From NCBI GenBank assembly GCA_014607495.2, contig CP053152.1, positions 3,410,001-3,474,000 of the forward strand: 64,000 nucleotides of DNA, given 5' to 3'. Within the stretch, counting starts at the first letter, position 1; each line of letters starts with the position of its first letter. Positions 8,801 to 19,925 of this stretch are shown piece by piece. Source of the DNA: Carposina sasakii (Eukaryota > Arthropoda > Insecta > Lepidoptera > Carposinidae). Under the pieces are notes generated by a model. That model searched no databases. It was not told the DNA's origin and saw nothing but the letters and a program-made list of their open reading frames with translations. Both the position numbers and the translations under genes were made by a program.

Positions 8801-11800
8801 AGTGCAAACAAAAGGCTACCTAACCTAGATAATTTAATTCGTAAACAAAACAGGACATACAATCGAAAAGTGCATATAAAGCAGTAGATATCCACCTGGT
8901 ATGCTCCGTGTGCGCGGCATCACCGCAACCAGTAACCGAATTACGGTGACATTTCTAGGTTAATGCATTATTGCATTACTTACACAAATACGCCTATAAA
9001 ATGTACCAAACTGGATTACGTTGCGAATATGTCCAATTATTCCGAGGATGACTACATCAACCTAGATTTTCTTGAAAGAGAAAAAAATTAATCCGAAGCA
9101 ATTTAATTTCGTGATTCGTATTTAAACTCATAAAGAACTGTATTGCATGTTAACAGGTCTAATCGATCCATAGAAAAACACCTGTTAAATCGACGGACAA
9201 CAGATGGTTAGCGTTCGAGAAACTGGCGTAAAGTCTAAAATGCAAATGCAATGAAACGAGACTTTTTTGCCGAAAGCCGATCGTATGAGCCTATGTTTAA
9301 TTATTTATGTAGATAGATACGTATGGCCGTTATATATCTTTGATACGAGTAGTGTATATAATTTCAAAGAGTTTATTTAGTTAACTTTACAGCCTTAATT
9401 TATCAAACCATTTAACTCAACTCACGTAAACCGCAAACACATTATGTTGTCACTTCATTAAAAAAAGTTAAGTACCTGACACCACTTAATTACTTAGCAA
9501 AAATTCGTTGGTATACTAATATGCTCGTAACAGCTTAAGAAATATAATGTAGTTATAAATAATTTAAGTTTTTATCATTGTGCATGAGAGGAATACATAA
9601 CAAGTTATTGTACAGTCCACAATGATACGGGCAGCAGCACCCGTGACGGAACGCGGCGAAGTCAATGATCTCACCATGAATGCAGAACAGAAGCTATACA
9701 AATCTAAGCGTTCCAAAAGCTGATCATTATAATATTACAATTTGATATACTTGCCCCAAAGAAGAAACATTAAAGTGTGATTGCAGAAAGAAAAAGAAGT
9801 AACAACTCTGGTTGCTAGAGGCTAGCATCTGCATTATTTAAAAGTTCCAATTTATATGTCTCTTTATAAATTGGCTATATTAATAAGATAAGTACATACT
9901 TACCTAGGTAGCCAGGTACAAAGAAGTTTTACAGAACTATCAAATTATTTTGAAATAAGTTGCTGGCTGTGTTAATAGAATACAACAAATCTCAGTTCTA
10001 AACAAGATGTTTACACAAAGCTACATGAAGTAAACAAACGTGATAATATAAATAAACAGAGCCACCGAGTTCATGGAGGTCGAAATCGAACGTGTCTAGA
10101 AGACTTTTGGAAGGCAATATCTAAATTTAGCTGCCTTGGGCAAAAATTACTCGATGGAAAGATTAACTTATTTTAATACTGCGAGGATAATACGTATTTT
10201 GGGGTGAATCTACGGACAACACTACGCGACCGATGTCGTGGGTGGACGTATATGTAATTTTTTTATACCACATCATCTAAGCTCATAATAATGAAACAAT
10301 TGGATGTTTGTTTACCAAGATAAATTGCATTAACCGTGTTGGTTTCAATGTCAATGTAAATTTTAGCCATCTATACAAGAAAACAGCAAAAAACAAAATT
10401 GCAAACATACAAGCTACTACAAATAACAATAAGAAAATCACAACACAGTGTTAATAAAAACCGTGATCGAGGAAAAACATACGATAATAACTCAATATAC
10501 ATATAACCTGCAAAGTAATAATTAGTACCTACATGATACGTGTCTAATAGACTAAACAAAAATCTTTTCGTTGTTATTGACAAGTTGAAGTTCATTCGTC
10601 GAGATCTACCAGTTTAGCACGTTGACATCGCCAAGGTAGCCGCACAAACATAACGTTCACATAACACTAAAGATTAAAACCCCGTATTCATGGTAAACAT
10701 TCGAATTTCAGGTGCAAATTATTTCTACTAATAGGTATGTGAACAAAATAACAAGAAGTCAAGCAGCTATAAACACCTAAGACTTCAAACTATTCACAAT
10801 CCGAGATTGACAATATACGAGTATTGTTCATGGGAAAATCCTAATTGTTAATTACACCATTCTTAACTTAAATGATTAATTATAGGTAGAAGAGGATGAT
10901 GAAACGAGAATAGCACAAATTATTGTAAGCTATCTAGGTATAATTGCATAGGCGAAGCTAAGTCTTATAACAATTATCCTTGAGTGTTATATTATAGCAT
11001 AATGTACCTGTTATTTTTTTAAACGCACTAAAAACTTAAATCGTGTAATAATTTATTACATGTTAGGCCCGGATTGTATAACGTCATCGCTGAATTTAGA
11101 TTCAAGATAGCTCATAATTTTGGAGTAATGGCGGACACAAAAAATGGTGCTGCCATTTTAAGATTATTACCAGTTGTTTACTGCCTTTTAAGGGTTGCTG
11201 TAAAGCATTAAAATCTTGTTAAAGATATATTGCTGACTTTAACGTTTATGAAGTGGAAAGTTTGCAGACACTACTAGACTAATATGTCTTCACGATTTTT
11301 TAAACAAATAAAACTAATTGCCTTAAGTAGTGAACTAGAGGACGCCCGCGACTTTGTACGCGTAAACTTTAGTTGGAACGTCCTAAAAGAACACACCCTC
11401 CAGGTCTCTAACACACTGTGCGTTGGATGATCCGCCAGTCATTCAGGACAAACTATTTTATATGTAGGTACACCACATATAACTATGTAAAAAGGTAAAT
11501 CTTATTTTTAAATGTTTTTCACGGTTGCATTGCATTATCCATGGCCATCTTCCGTCCGAGTCACCGATATTTGATCATTACCATTCGACATTTTGGCCTT
11601 TCACTGCATGTTTTTCGCAGAAGGTCGTTGTACCTACTGTCGTGCTTGAGGACCGGCAACGGGTCCGATGCCTGCCGGATGTTGTATGTTTTGGCAAACA
11701 TTTCGTTTACTAGGCTAATGGCATCGTGGAGATCGGTTATTTATATAAATAACATGTCAGCGTTTTAAAGGTTATTTCGAATTTTCCGTAAACTAGGACT

Positions 11801-13249
11801 TTTGAATAAGGTTTTTTATAATATGTACTCGTAATTAGGAAGCTAATTCAAATTTCTTCAGTTCGTATGGCCCGGACATTTAATAAAGACTATTTGATAA
11901 TCAAAATTTTTCAACTTAGTATCTACTAAGCAAAGCTTAAACATCCCTACTTTAAAAATAATGACCTCAATAAAGTTTAACAGCGTACGAACGGATAACT
12001 GAACTTGTTATAGTGACAAACCCTCCCATAGGACCTAACATATATAACGTCACGCACTGCCTCTTGCAGTTTTATCATACTACCGTAATAAATGCATAAT
12101 AATAATAATGCATAGCAAAGAAAATGTAAACCTATGTTAATTGCAAGACTGCAAAAAAGTATCATATAGGTACTAACGACAAAGTTCTTAGCTAGGTACA
12201 GAGGAAAGAGGAAGACCGAAGTGGTTTGTGTGAAAGATCAAGGTTGGGTTTGAGTAACGAGATAGCGGTTGACAGGGGTGAATGAAGAGAAGTATATGTA
12301 GATAGATAAGTACATATTGCGGCAACTGACCTATTGTAAATGGGACAGTGCAGGTATGACCTATTTAAAACCTGAAATAGGATAAAATGACACACCTTAA
12401 TCTACACTCCCAATACAAAGTGAAATAAACAGTTTATTAAGAGTAAAATAGCTAGTCCGTTCATTTCTTAAGCATTTTCAGAGACAATGTTTTCAATTAT
12501 TTTTTATGAGAGCCCAATTCCTGTTTTACTTTCTGCAATAAGAATGGCAAATAAATCAAGGAATCCGACAGGTTATTATTATAACATGCTCCTTCACAAA
12601 AATACCTGTCATTTATCGAGTGGTAGTACAACAGTTTATATCATTGTTGCACAATCACAATTCACAATGGTGTGTGCTAACCCCTTTTGGTGTTCCATTA
12701 GGAGCAGACAGGGCGGGACCGGAAGCGAAGGGCCCGGCTTTGCAACTGATCACCCACGTGTTGTTCTGCTCGTATCTACCTAGACTACGTTGGCAAATGT
12801 AAGGAATACATTACTGTGAGTAGATAATGCATGGATAGAATTTAGTTCTAATGGGCTAATGGAAATCAAGAATCTACTGCACAGGATAACGTACTGTACT
12901 TGCTTAGAAATACGGGCATAAATGTCATATACCTACAGGTAGAGCGATTTATAGAACCGCAGACAAGATTAAAGAAAAACTTTTGCCTAAATTGGCATGC
13001 CATGTATTCGCTTTTGTAACAATTTTTTTCCTTTCGCCTATGATTTATAAACAGGGTTTTCCGACACGCAATGCCTACGTCGGAACGTAATTAGGTACGT
13101 AGGGTTATCTCCCTATTATTACATGTATATGAGCGGTACAAAAGGGGTAGACCGAGGAGGTATCCGTTCGTAGACACATAGGTAGTTTTCATAGTCAGTA
13201 GCTAGTTAGCAGGATTCAAAAAAGCTTCCTACGAGTAGTTCTTCTCTAT
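8801..13249. other. AT-rich non-coding stretch
   Basis: No convincing gene was found. A degraded copy of the cgcccgcgactt...acgcgt repeat lies at 11338-11420, and a similar but poorer one near 10205-10250. Frames of up to ~110 residues in this stretch look random and lack splice-site support. Confidence 0.45.
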
Positions 13250-13303
13250 AATTGGTGATTAAACGAACTTACCTGTAAGTGAAGTTCTATCACAATTATA
13301 TGA

Positions 13304-13455
13304 GTACGTTTCATTCGAAGATATATTTTTAACACATGTAGTACTTTTATTGTACTGGCAACTTCGCACAATTTCAGAGTGGGTAATTCGAAAACAGAAC
13401 TACCCTACAACCTACGACACTATTCCTAGTCTACCGATAATTTCCTTCATTCTTT
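13304..13455 (-). repeat. DIRS 3' inverted terminal repeat
   Basis: About 150 bases are the near-exact reverse complement of 17985-18136, including the segments gtgggtaattcgaaaacag and ctagtctaccgataatttcc. The outer tail 13250-13303 is unique to this end. Confidence 0.9.
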
Positions 13456-13512
13456 AGAGCATCACAAAATTTTCTTAGTTTTAAGGGATCTGGGAAGGGA
13501 GGGTTTTATCTT

Positions 13513-13632
13513 ATATCTTCGAATGAAACGTACTCATATAATTGTGATAGAACTTCACTTACAGGTAAGTTCGTTTAATCACCAATTACATTTCGTACGT
13601 TTCATTCTTTGATATATTTTTAACACATGTAG
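13513..13632 (-). repeat. DIRS internal complementary region
   Basis: The first half (13513-13590) is the reverse complement of the extreme left end (13250-13327). The second half (13587-13632) is the reverse complement of the extreme right end (18100-18147). The two halves meet at AATT. In DIRS elements this region templates the joined ends of the circular DNA intermediate. Confidence 0.9.
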
Positions 13633-13811
13633 ATGTTTAGAGGTGAAAATTTTGCAAGCATCCTGGTTAATGAGTTGTATACCTAATTATTATTGTAATT
13701 GTGGGAAAAAAGAACACTACATTTTTACAAATTTTTATTTATAACATAAATATAACTTTTTAAATTAGATTAATTTACAAGTGATAAATCTGCTTATAAA
13801 TTATTTTAAAT

Positions 13812-14726
13812 TTATGATGATTGATTGTACAGAAAGACTGATCTTGCAAAGTGAGCATCATCAGTCACTGGACGGTTATAGAATTTACCAAATGTTTCTG
13901 AGGCCTGCGACCAGCCAGCAGTTCTCCTAATAGCGTCTAATAAGACACCCTGCGCTCGCGCTGTAGATGTGGCAGCGTGTCGTGTGCTATGAGAACTCCA
14001 TGCTGTCACATCCACCCCGGCTTCCGCCAGGATCTCCTTAATCCATCGGCTAATGGTTTGGGTGCTAACAGACTTATATGGTCTTCTAGACGTTATTATG
14101 AGATTTTCGACTGTGTTCGGTCTTAGATCATTTGTAACTAACAAATAATCTTGCAAAACTGTAGCAGGACATATATTGATATTTTCTGTAAATTAAGGCA
14201 ATAACAGAATTGGCTGGTCGCGCCCAGCTGCTGATGTTTTTATAATGTCTGAAATTACAATTTTTATACCGTTCAGGCTGATATGGATATTAGCTTTAAT
14301 GAGAGAAAGTGTCTGTGCTCTATGCGCAGTACATAAGGCCAGCAATATCACGAGTTTCTTAGAAATTTTTGGCAGAGTTGAATCCTTATTAGGGCCCCAT
14401 GAGGTAATATATTGCAAAACTGTATGAGGGTCCCATGTGGATGCGTATTTTGGAATATTGGGCCTTAATTTATATATACCTTTCAATAGTCTTTTAATTT
14501 GGTCATGAGATCCTGACTCATCTCCGAAAAGCAAACTTAGAGCCGAACGATGACTATTCAAGGTGCCATAAGCCGCACCTTTATTAAACAGTTTTGTCAA
14601 AAAAGTCAACATTCTTGGAACGGAACATGTGTATGGATCTATATTTGCCTCAGTGCAGTACTGCCACCAATACTTGTAGGAGACACCATATTGTTGCAAA
14701 GTATTTTTCGACAAAGAAGCCATCAT
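13812..14726 (-). pseudogene. DIRS tyrosine recombinase with one internal stop
   Basis: The N-terminal half (14726-14196) carries the first catalytic Arg in LCTAHRAQTL. The C-terminal half (down to 13812) carries HSTRHAA (His-x-x-Arg) and the nucleophile Tyr in FGKFYNRPV. The halves are in the same frame, separated by a TAA at 14193-14195 followed by twelve open codons and then LQDYLLV. The frame overlaps the end of the RT frame by about 77 bases, and upstream codons in this frame (RDAFLKRGVP) suggest the protein starts before MMASLSK. The family inserts circular element DNA. The stop makes this copy defective unless it is read through. Confidence 0.9.
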
Positions 14727-16500
14727 AAGGTCTAATGATTCGATAGGGACACCTCGTTTCAGGAACGCGTCCCTGAGAGTTTGGCTGCACCCAGGGTAAC
14801 CGGTTTGAGTTGTTTAATACGAGTGGGAATGGTGGAAAAACGTAAAAGTATACGCCCTTCCACGAGATAGTGAAGGCATCCACAGCAACTGCATCTGGAT
14901 CTGCCTTCCACGACACATATCTTTGGCATTTGGCATTAGTGCGAGAAGCGAATAAATCGATATCTGGCTTACCTAAATCCGTTACTAGTATATTAAATAC
15001 TTCATCTGTTAATGTCCACTCAATGTCCGTATTAACCTTTCGGGACTCTTCATCAGCTTCTCTATTGTCTTTACTCTTAATATAAGAAGCAGATAACCAT
15101 ATATTTCGCTTCTCGCACCATTGCCAAATTTCTCGCGCTAAATCATTTAGATGAGAATACTTTATGCCACCCATGCGATTAACGTAACTCAACGCCGTAG
15201 TGTTGTCAATACGTAATAAAATAGAACAGTTTCGGATATTACGTGCAAAGCATTTGAGTCCAAAAAATACTGCAAGCAACTCTAGAAAATTAATATGAAA
15301 ATTTATTTCACTAGCTTTCCATTTCCCATTTATTCTTTGATTTTTACAAAATGCACCCCAGCCAGACCTGGATGCATCTGTAAAGATCTCTAGTTCAAAA
15401 CTACTCGATTTTAATGGGGTTGATGTCGATAAAATATTTTTTGACCACCATTCTAGGTCAGGCAATATTATAGATGAAGGACGAAATTTAGCTTCGTATG
15501 TTTTATATATTTGTAATGCTAAGTATTTAATTTGCTCGAGACGTTTAGTGTAAACCCAGCTGTATTTAACTGCTGGGCATGCTGCAGTAAGGGTACCAAT
15601 GAGACAAGCAAGATCTTTTATAGTGCATAATGGTAAGGATTGAAATTTCTTAACTATTTTTAGTATATATAATCTTTTATCCATAGGTAATGATAATGTC
15701 ATGTCAAGAGTGTTATAAATAAAGCCCAGAAACTTTGTCTGTTGTAAAGGTCGTAACGAACTTTTTTCATAATTTATAACAAATCCTAAGCTTTCAAGTA
15801 GTGCCACTGTTTCCGTTACATTATATAAACATTCAGAATGTGTGTGGCCGATGCATAAAAGATCGTCTAGGTATATAACAGATATAAATCCGCGATATCT
15901 AAGGTGAGCCACGACTTCCTTCATTATTTTCGTGAATGTTCTAGGTGCAGATGATAAGCCGTAAGGCATAGCATTAAATTCATATGTAACATCTTTAAAT
16001 GAAAATCTTAAGTATTTTCTTTGTGATGAAATAATTGGCACTAACAAATATGATTCTTTTAAATCTATAGTGGCCATGAATCCATTATAGGGTACAAGTT
16101 TACTAGCTGACCTATAGTCTTCCATTTTGAAATGGTTATAAATTATAAATATATTTAAAGGTTTCAAATTTAAAATAAATCTTTTGCCGCCGTTGGCTTT
16201 AGGAGCTAAAAATATTTTAGAGATAAATTGATCTGTGTGTAGCTCACACTTGTATATTGCGCCTAAGTCTAATAAATTGTTAATTGCCTTAGACATATAA
16301 CGCATTTCTGCTGTGGTAAAATTATTACTATAGGGTACACTATTTTGGTAAACTTTTTTCGAAAAAAGGTATTTTGTAGCCATTTTTTATCCAGGAAAGA
16401 ACTAATTTATTATTAGTGATTTTCATCCAGTTATCATAAAAATATTGCAGGCGACCCGCATGTACCTGTTTATCTAATGTCGCGTGTAGGCTCGCTGCTG
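14650..16500 (-). pseudogene. DIRS reverse transcriptase-RNase H, frameshifted near its start
   Basis: The long frame from 16383 encodes 577 residues. RT motifs include KRFILNLKPLN (~67-77), FMATIDLKESY (~102-112), MPYGLSSAP (~139-147) and the catalytic YLDD at 171-174. RNase H begins at FTDAS (~334) with LRIDNTTALSYVNRMG and a later KDNREADEESR. A DIRS-type block, PDIDLFASR through VDAFTISW, follows. Upstream the true frame is different: codons from ~16500 to ~16350 read GRLQYFYDNW and KLVLSWIKNGYKIPFFEK, overlapping the end of gag, and a one-base slip at the A-run near 16345-16355 joins the two. The segment after FPPFPLVLN looks shortened relative to relatives. Confidence 0.92.
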
Positions 16501-17397
16501 ACTGCTCTGGTTCGGGTAGGCACGAGATCGTGTCAGTGTCGTCGTCGATGTGGCTCCGCGTTTGTATGATATCGTTGTTCGTGGAAAGCCTCCGCGCCCC
16601 TCCCTGTTCCCTGATGTGTAACGAAGGGGGCGAATCTCGTTTTCCGGAAGGCGAGATCTTGAAGTGGATGGGCCAGCGGAATTTGTATGTGGAGGTGCTG
16701 TCTTATGTGTCGGTTTCTTAATTTGTAAACCTTGTCTGGAAATAGCCTTTGAGGCTTTTATGGTCTCCGATAGTTTATCACCAAAGAGCGTGCTGTCTCG
16801 TTCATGATCTTTGATTAATGGCGTAAAGGATTTATCGAGGCAAGGTGTTATAAGTTTTGTTCTGAGCTCTGTTTCTATGTAATGTACGTCAGTCAAGATC
16901 CTGCAGCTATCCGACAGTACATCTATTGCTTTTATCTTGTCATCTCCAAGGAGGAGTAATGTAATGGCTTTATTAATTGCTGTTATTCCAAGCCCTAATT
17001 GGTCTTGCTTTAACTGAATATTTTTATCGCGATTTATAGTGATATCAGATACAGCAGCTTTTATTTCGGCGTTTAATGTCGGTGCTTTTAGTAATTGACA
17101 ATTTTCAGGTACCTGGTATTTTTTAAGCAATTTTTCCTTTTGGTCTTTATTTAGTCCCTTCGCTAATATAGGCAACCAGCGTTGTGCCAGAGTGTGGTGA
17201 ATTTTTTCACCAAACATCGGTTGCTCGTCCGTTGTATCACCCAACGCTAATAAAAGCTCCGGGTCGAGGTCAGGTGTCTCGTTTTGAGCTTCCGGGGTTA
17301 TATTAACTTCTACCGGAGTATTTTCCAGTTTCTCTTGGGACTCTGTTGCTGAGGTGTATTGAATTACATCATCTTGTGCGGTTCCGTCTAGAACCAT
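16474..17397 (-). CDS. DIRS gag-like ORF1 (307 residues)
   Basis: An intact frame starting MVLDGTAQDD and ending RAYTRH. The first ~70 residues are acidic; a middle helical part contains LAQRWLPILAKGLNK and ITAINKAITLLLLGDDK; the last ~80 residues are basic, Ser/Arg/Gly-rich (PSTSRSRLPENEIRP) and probably bind RNA. There is no zinc knuckle, as is usual for DIRS gag. The 3' end overlaps the start of the RT frame. It lies just downstream of the triplicated leader. Assignment rests on position and composition. Confidence 0.82.
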   Translation of the reverse strand: MVLDGTAQDDVIQYTSATESQEKLENTPVEVNITPEAQNETPDLDPELLLALGDTTDEQPMFGEKIHHTLAQRWLPILAKGLNKDQKEKLLKKYQVPENCQLLKAPTLNAEIKAAVSDITINRDKNIQLKQDQLGLGITAINKAITLLLLGDDKIKAIDVLSDSCRILTDVHYIETELRTKLITPCLDKSFTPLIKDHERDSTLFGDKLSETIKASKAISRQGLQIKKPTHKTAPPHTNSAGPSTSRSRLPENEIRPLRYTSGNREGRGGFPRTTISYKRGATSTTTLTRSRAYPNQSSQQRAYTRH

Positions 17398-17450
17398 TAT
17401 ATGTGAATTTAATTTTATATAACATTGAATATCTGACTATACACACTATA

Positions 17451-17795
17451 TTCTGAATACCGTCGTGTTGACCCGCAGTCAACCTCCCGGTTAATTTTAT
17501 GCATCATGTTAAACCTTCGTGATACCCTCATTGTGATATCCTCCAGGTTAACTTAAAGATGCTTATTCTGAATACCGTCGTGTTGACCCGCAGTCAACCT
17601 CCCGGTTAATTTTATGCATCATGTTAAACCTTCGTGATACCCTCATTGTGATATCCTCCAGGTTAACTTAAAGATGCTTATTCTGAATACCGTCGTGTTG
17701 ACCCGCAGTCAACCTCCCGGTTAATTTTATGCATCATGTTAAACCTTCGTGATACCCTCATTGTGATATCCTCCAGGTTAACTTAAAGATGCTTA
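17451..17795 (-). repeat. Three perfect-looking 115-bp tandem repeats in the DIRS leader
   Basis: Units start at 17451, 17566 and 17681 and read essentially identically, including accgtcgtgttgacccgcag and gatatcctccaggttaactt. They sit between the 5' inverted repeat and the gag start. Location suggests a promoter or RNA-signal array; that role is inference. Confidence 0.95.
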
Positions 17796-17984
17796 TTTTA
17801 GTTCACAAAGAAATTATACAGGACTTGTCTTAGAACATTTTGACTCGTGTACAAGAATATTTAATTTCACTAGAAGCTTTGTGTTTAGGCATGTTCTTAA
17901 TACTCTGATAATAAATTTGAAAAATAGAATAAACTAAACTATAATACTAGAATTGAAAACGTGTGCTCGTTGCCGCTCACAAAA

Positions 17985-18136
17985 AAAGAATGAAGGAAAT
18001 TATCGGTAGACTAGGAATAGTGTCGTAGGTTGTAGGGTAGTTCTGTTTTCGAATTACCCACTCTGAAATTGTGCGAAGTTGCCAGTACAATAAAAGTACT
18101 ACATGTGTTAAAAATATATCAAAGAATGAAACGTAC
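17985..18136 (-). repeat. DIRS 5' inverted terminal repeat
   Basis: This is the partner of 13304-13455. Its outermost part (18100-18147) is also complementary to the second half of the internal region at 13587-13632. Confidence 0.9.
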
Positions 18137-18147
18137 GAAATGTAATT

Positions 18148-19136
18148 GTCCCACGCTCGATATTAAGTAATTCTTCATTCGAAATGAGATATTACCCCAA
18201 ATTCTACTTTTAATTGTAATCAATCTAGAGACCGCCTAACGCGCCCTCCGAATGCGGGTCACTCTCCCAACCCAATGCGCCATTTTAACGACCCCAATGA
18301 ATGTTATTACACGAATCTAATCAGAAAAATGAAATTAACGTTCTACCAATGTAGGTACAAAATTAAATCTTAATTCCTTATGTTGGAATCCTTATGTTTG
18401 CTTTATAAAACATTATGGCGGTGGCAATCGAATGGCAAATGAGAAGAATTTTATGCTCGATTCTGTTTCGATGATCATTGTGTTTTACATGGTATCCTAA
18501 TCGTATTTATCATTCGGTCGGAAGTGAGTTACATAATATGATCCTAATACTCCTAGATATCAGCCATACGAGTATCTATATAATCGATGCCATCCAAGAT
18601 TTAAAGCAACAATGAATCTTGTAATTGCTAAAAAAAAATGGCTCTATTAATATATTAATTGACGGTAAATTATGCTTGTAAGTACCTATAGTAAGTAAGA
18701 TAAATAAGGTAGAGCTAGGTAGCGTTTAGATCGATCGTAACATACAATCAACTTAGCATGCAATGTATGAAACAATGCTCTCTAATAGCTTTACTAGGTG
18801 CAATAAATAACTTGTGACAGGTGTTACAATGCAAGCATTTCATAATTAACACTCATTCTGTGCGACTGGTTGCACATAGATTTATTGTTCAGAGCTAATA
18901 GGTATAACCAAATCATCAATACAATAGCACAGTACTAATAAAAGTAAAGATAAATTATGCCTGATTTCACCAACGTCTCCTAAGGTTTAGAAGTTTCCTA
19001 ACGCATTTTAAGTATCAGTTTTGACAACATTCGATTTCAGCAAAGTATAAGGATTTGCTAACAGCTTAAAAGATCTCCTAAGATTAGAAGCCCGAATTTT
19101 GGGCTCTTAAGTTTACGTGACATTTTCGTGTACCTA
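18148..19136. other. AT-rich non-coding stretch
   Basis: I see no coding exon, RNA gene or clear transposon end here. Confidence 0.4.
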
Positions 19137-19382
19137 CAGGATGCAACAAAAAGGGTATGTTAAGCGAAGGTATGTATAGAGAACCTATCCACAAAACTTG
19201 AGATCCGAAATCACATGTTTATTTTTCCCGATAGTATGAAGAATTTTTAAATATCTCAGGAATTTTCATACAATCTTGAAAAATAAAAATGTGATTTTGA
19301 GTCTCAAATTTTGGAAATAGGTTCTCTATAGTGGGCTATTTATTCAGCTTTTCGCTTAACATACCCTTTCTGTTACACCCTG
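19137..19382. mobile_element. MITE B copy 1 (246 bp, TA-flanked)
   Basis: Inverted ends of ~30 bases: the right end inverted begins CAGGGTGTAACAGAAAGGG and continues tatgttaagcgaaaa, and the left is CAGGATGCAACAAAAAGGG. TA flanks both sides. The interior includes two inverted stretches around gagaacctat and gggctattta. A second copy lies at 26293-26560. Non-coding; Tc1/mariner-like by its target duplication. Confidence 0.88.
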
Positions 19383-19729
19383 TATACCTACGCGTGTTTG
19401 GATTTGTATTACCTAACTAGAATTCATGATTTCAAAGATATGGATAACATACATACGAGTAACCCAATTATGATAGTTTTCACGCTATTGAAGCAGTCGA
19501 AGCAGTACAAAGACGTAGCTTATTTGCTCGAAGACGTTTATACCGCGAAAGGCCGAATTTCTTTCAACGGCAGTTGACAGTGACAAGACAACAAAGTATT
19601 TAAAGCAAAGGTCTGTGTTGTATACAGCCTCAATTTACATTTTTTTACCGTAATTAATAAATGTATTGACAAAATTAATAACAAATAATTTAATTTGGCT
19701 ATATTAAAATACTTTTTTTTTATATTCAC

Positions 19730-19925
19730 ACACTTTACAACACATTAACTTAGTCCCACATTAAGATCCATACGGTCTTGTGTCGTGGGTACTAAGCAAC
19801 GGTACGAGTATATAAATACATAGATAAGTATAGAAAATATTCATCATATCAATGTTTGCGCCTACCGGGATTCGAACCCAGGACCTATGGCGTCGCAGGC
19901 AGGGTCACTACATTACACTGATATA
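19730..19925 (-). mobile_element. tRNA-derived SINE, minus orientation
   Basis: On the minus strand the head contains a polymerase III B-box-like gggttcgaatcccggtagg, with a degraded A-box side near 19905-19922. A body follows (attgatatgatgaatatt), then a 3' part with cttagtacccacgacaca and accgtatggatcttaatgtg, ending in a gtgtgtgaatat plus A-rich tail near 19710-19730. The tRNA fold is too decayed to be a working tRNA gene. Confidence 0.78.

Larger units (their letters stand above)
13250..18147 (-). mobile_element. Near-complete DIRS-type tyrosine-recombinase retrotransposon
   Basis: This ~4.9-kb unit has the full DIRS plan, read right to left: 5' inverted terminal repeat, 115-bp leader repeats, gag-like ORF, RT/RNase H, tyrosine recombinase, internal complementary region and 3' inverted repeat. 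Outer ends are AATTGGTGATT on the left and AAATGTAATT on the right. Their complements are joined at 13586-13591, sharing AATT, which is how DIRS elements encode their circular junction. There is no obvious target-site duplication, as expected for recombinase insertion. The RT frame has a one-base frameshift and the recombinase an in-frame stop, so this copy appears inactive, although well preserved. PAT-like elements lack this inverted-end geometry. Confidence 0.93.
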
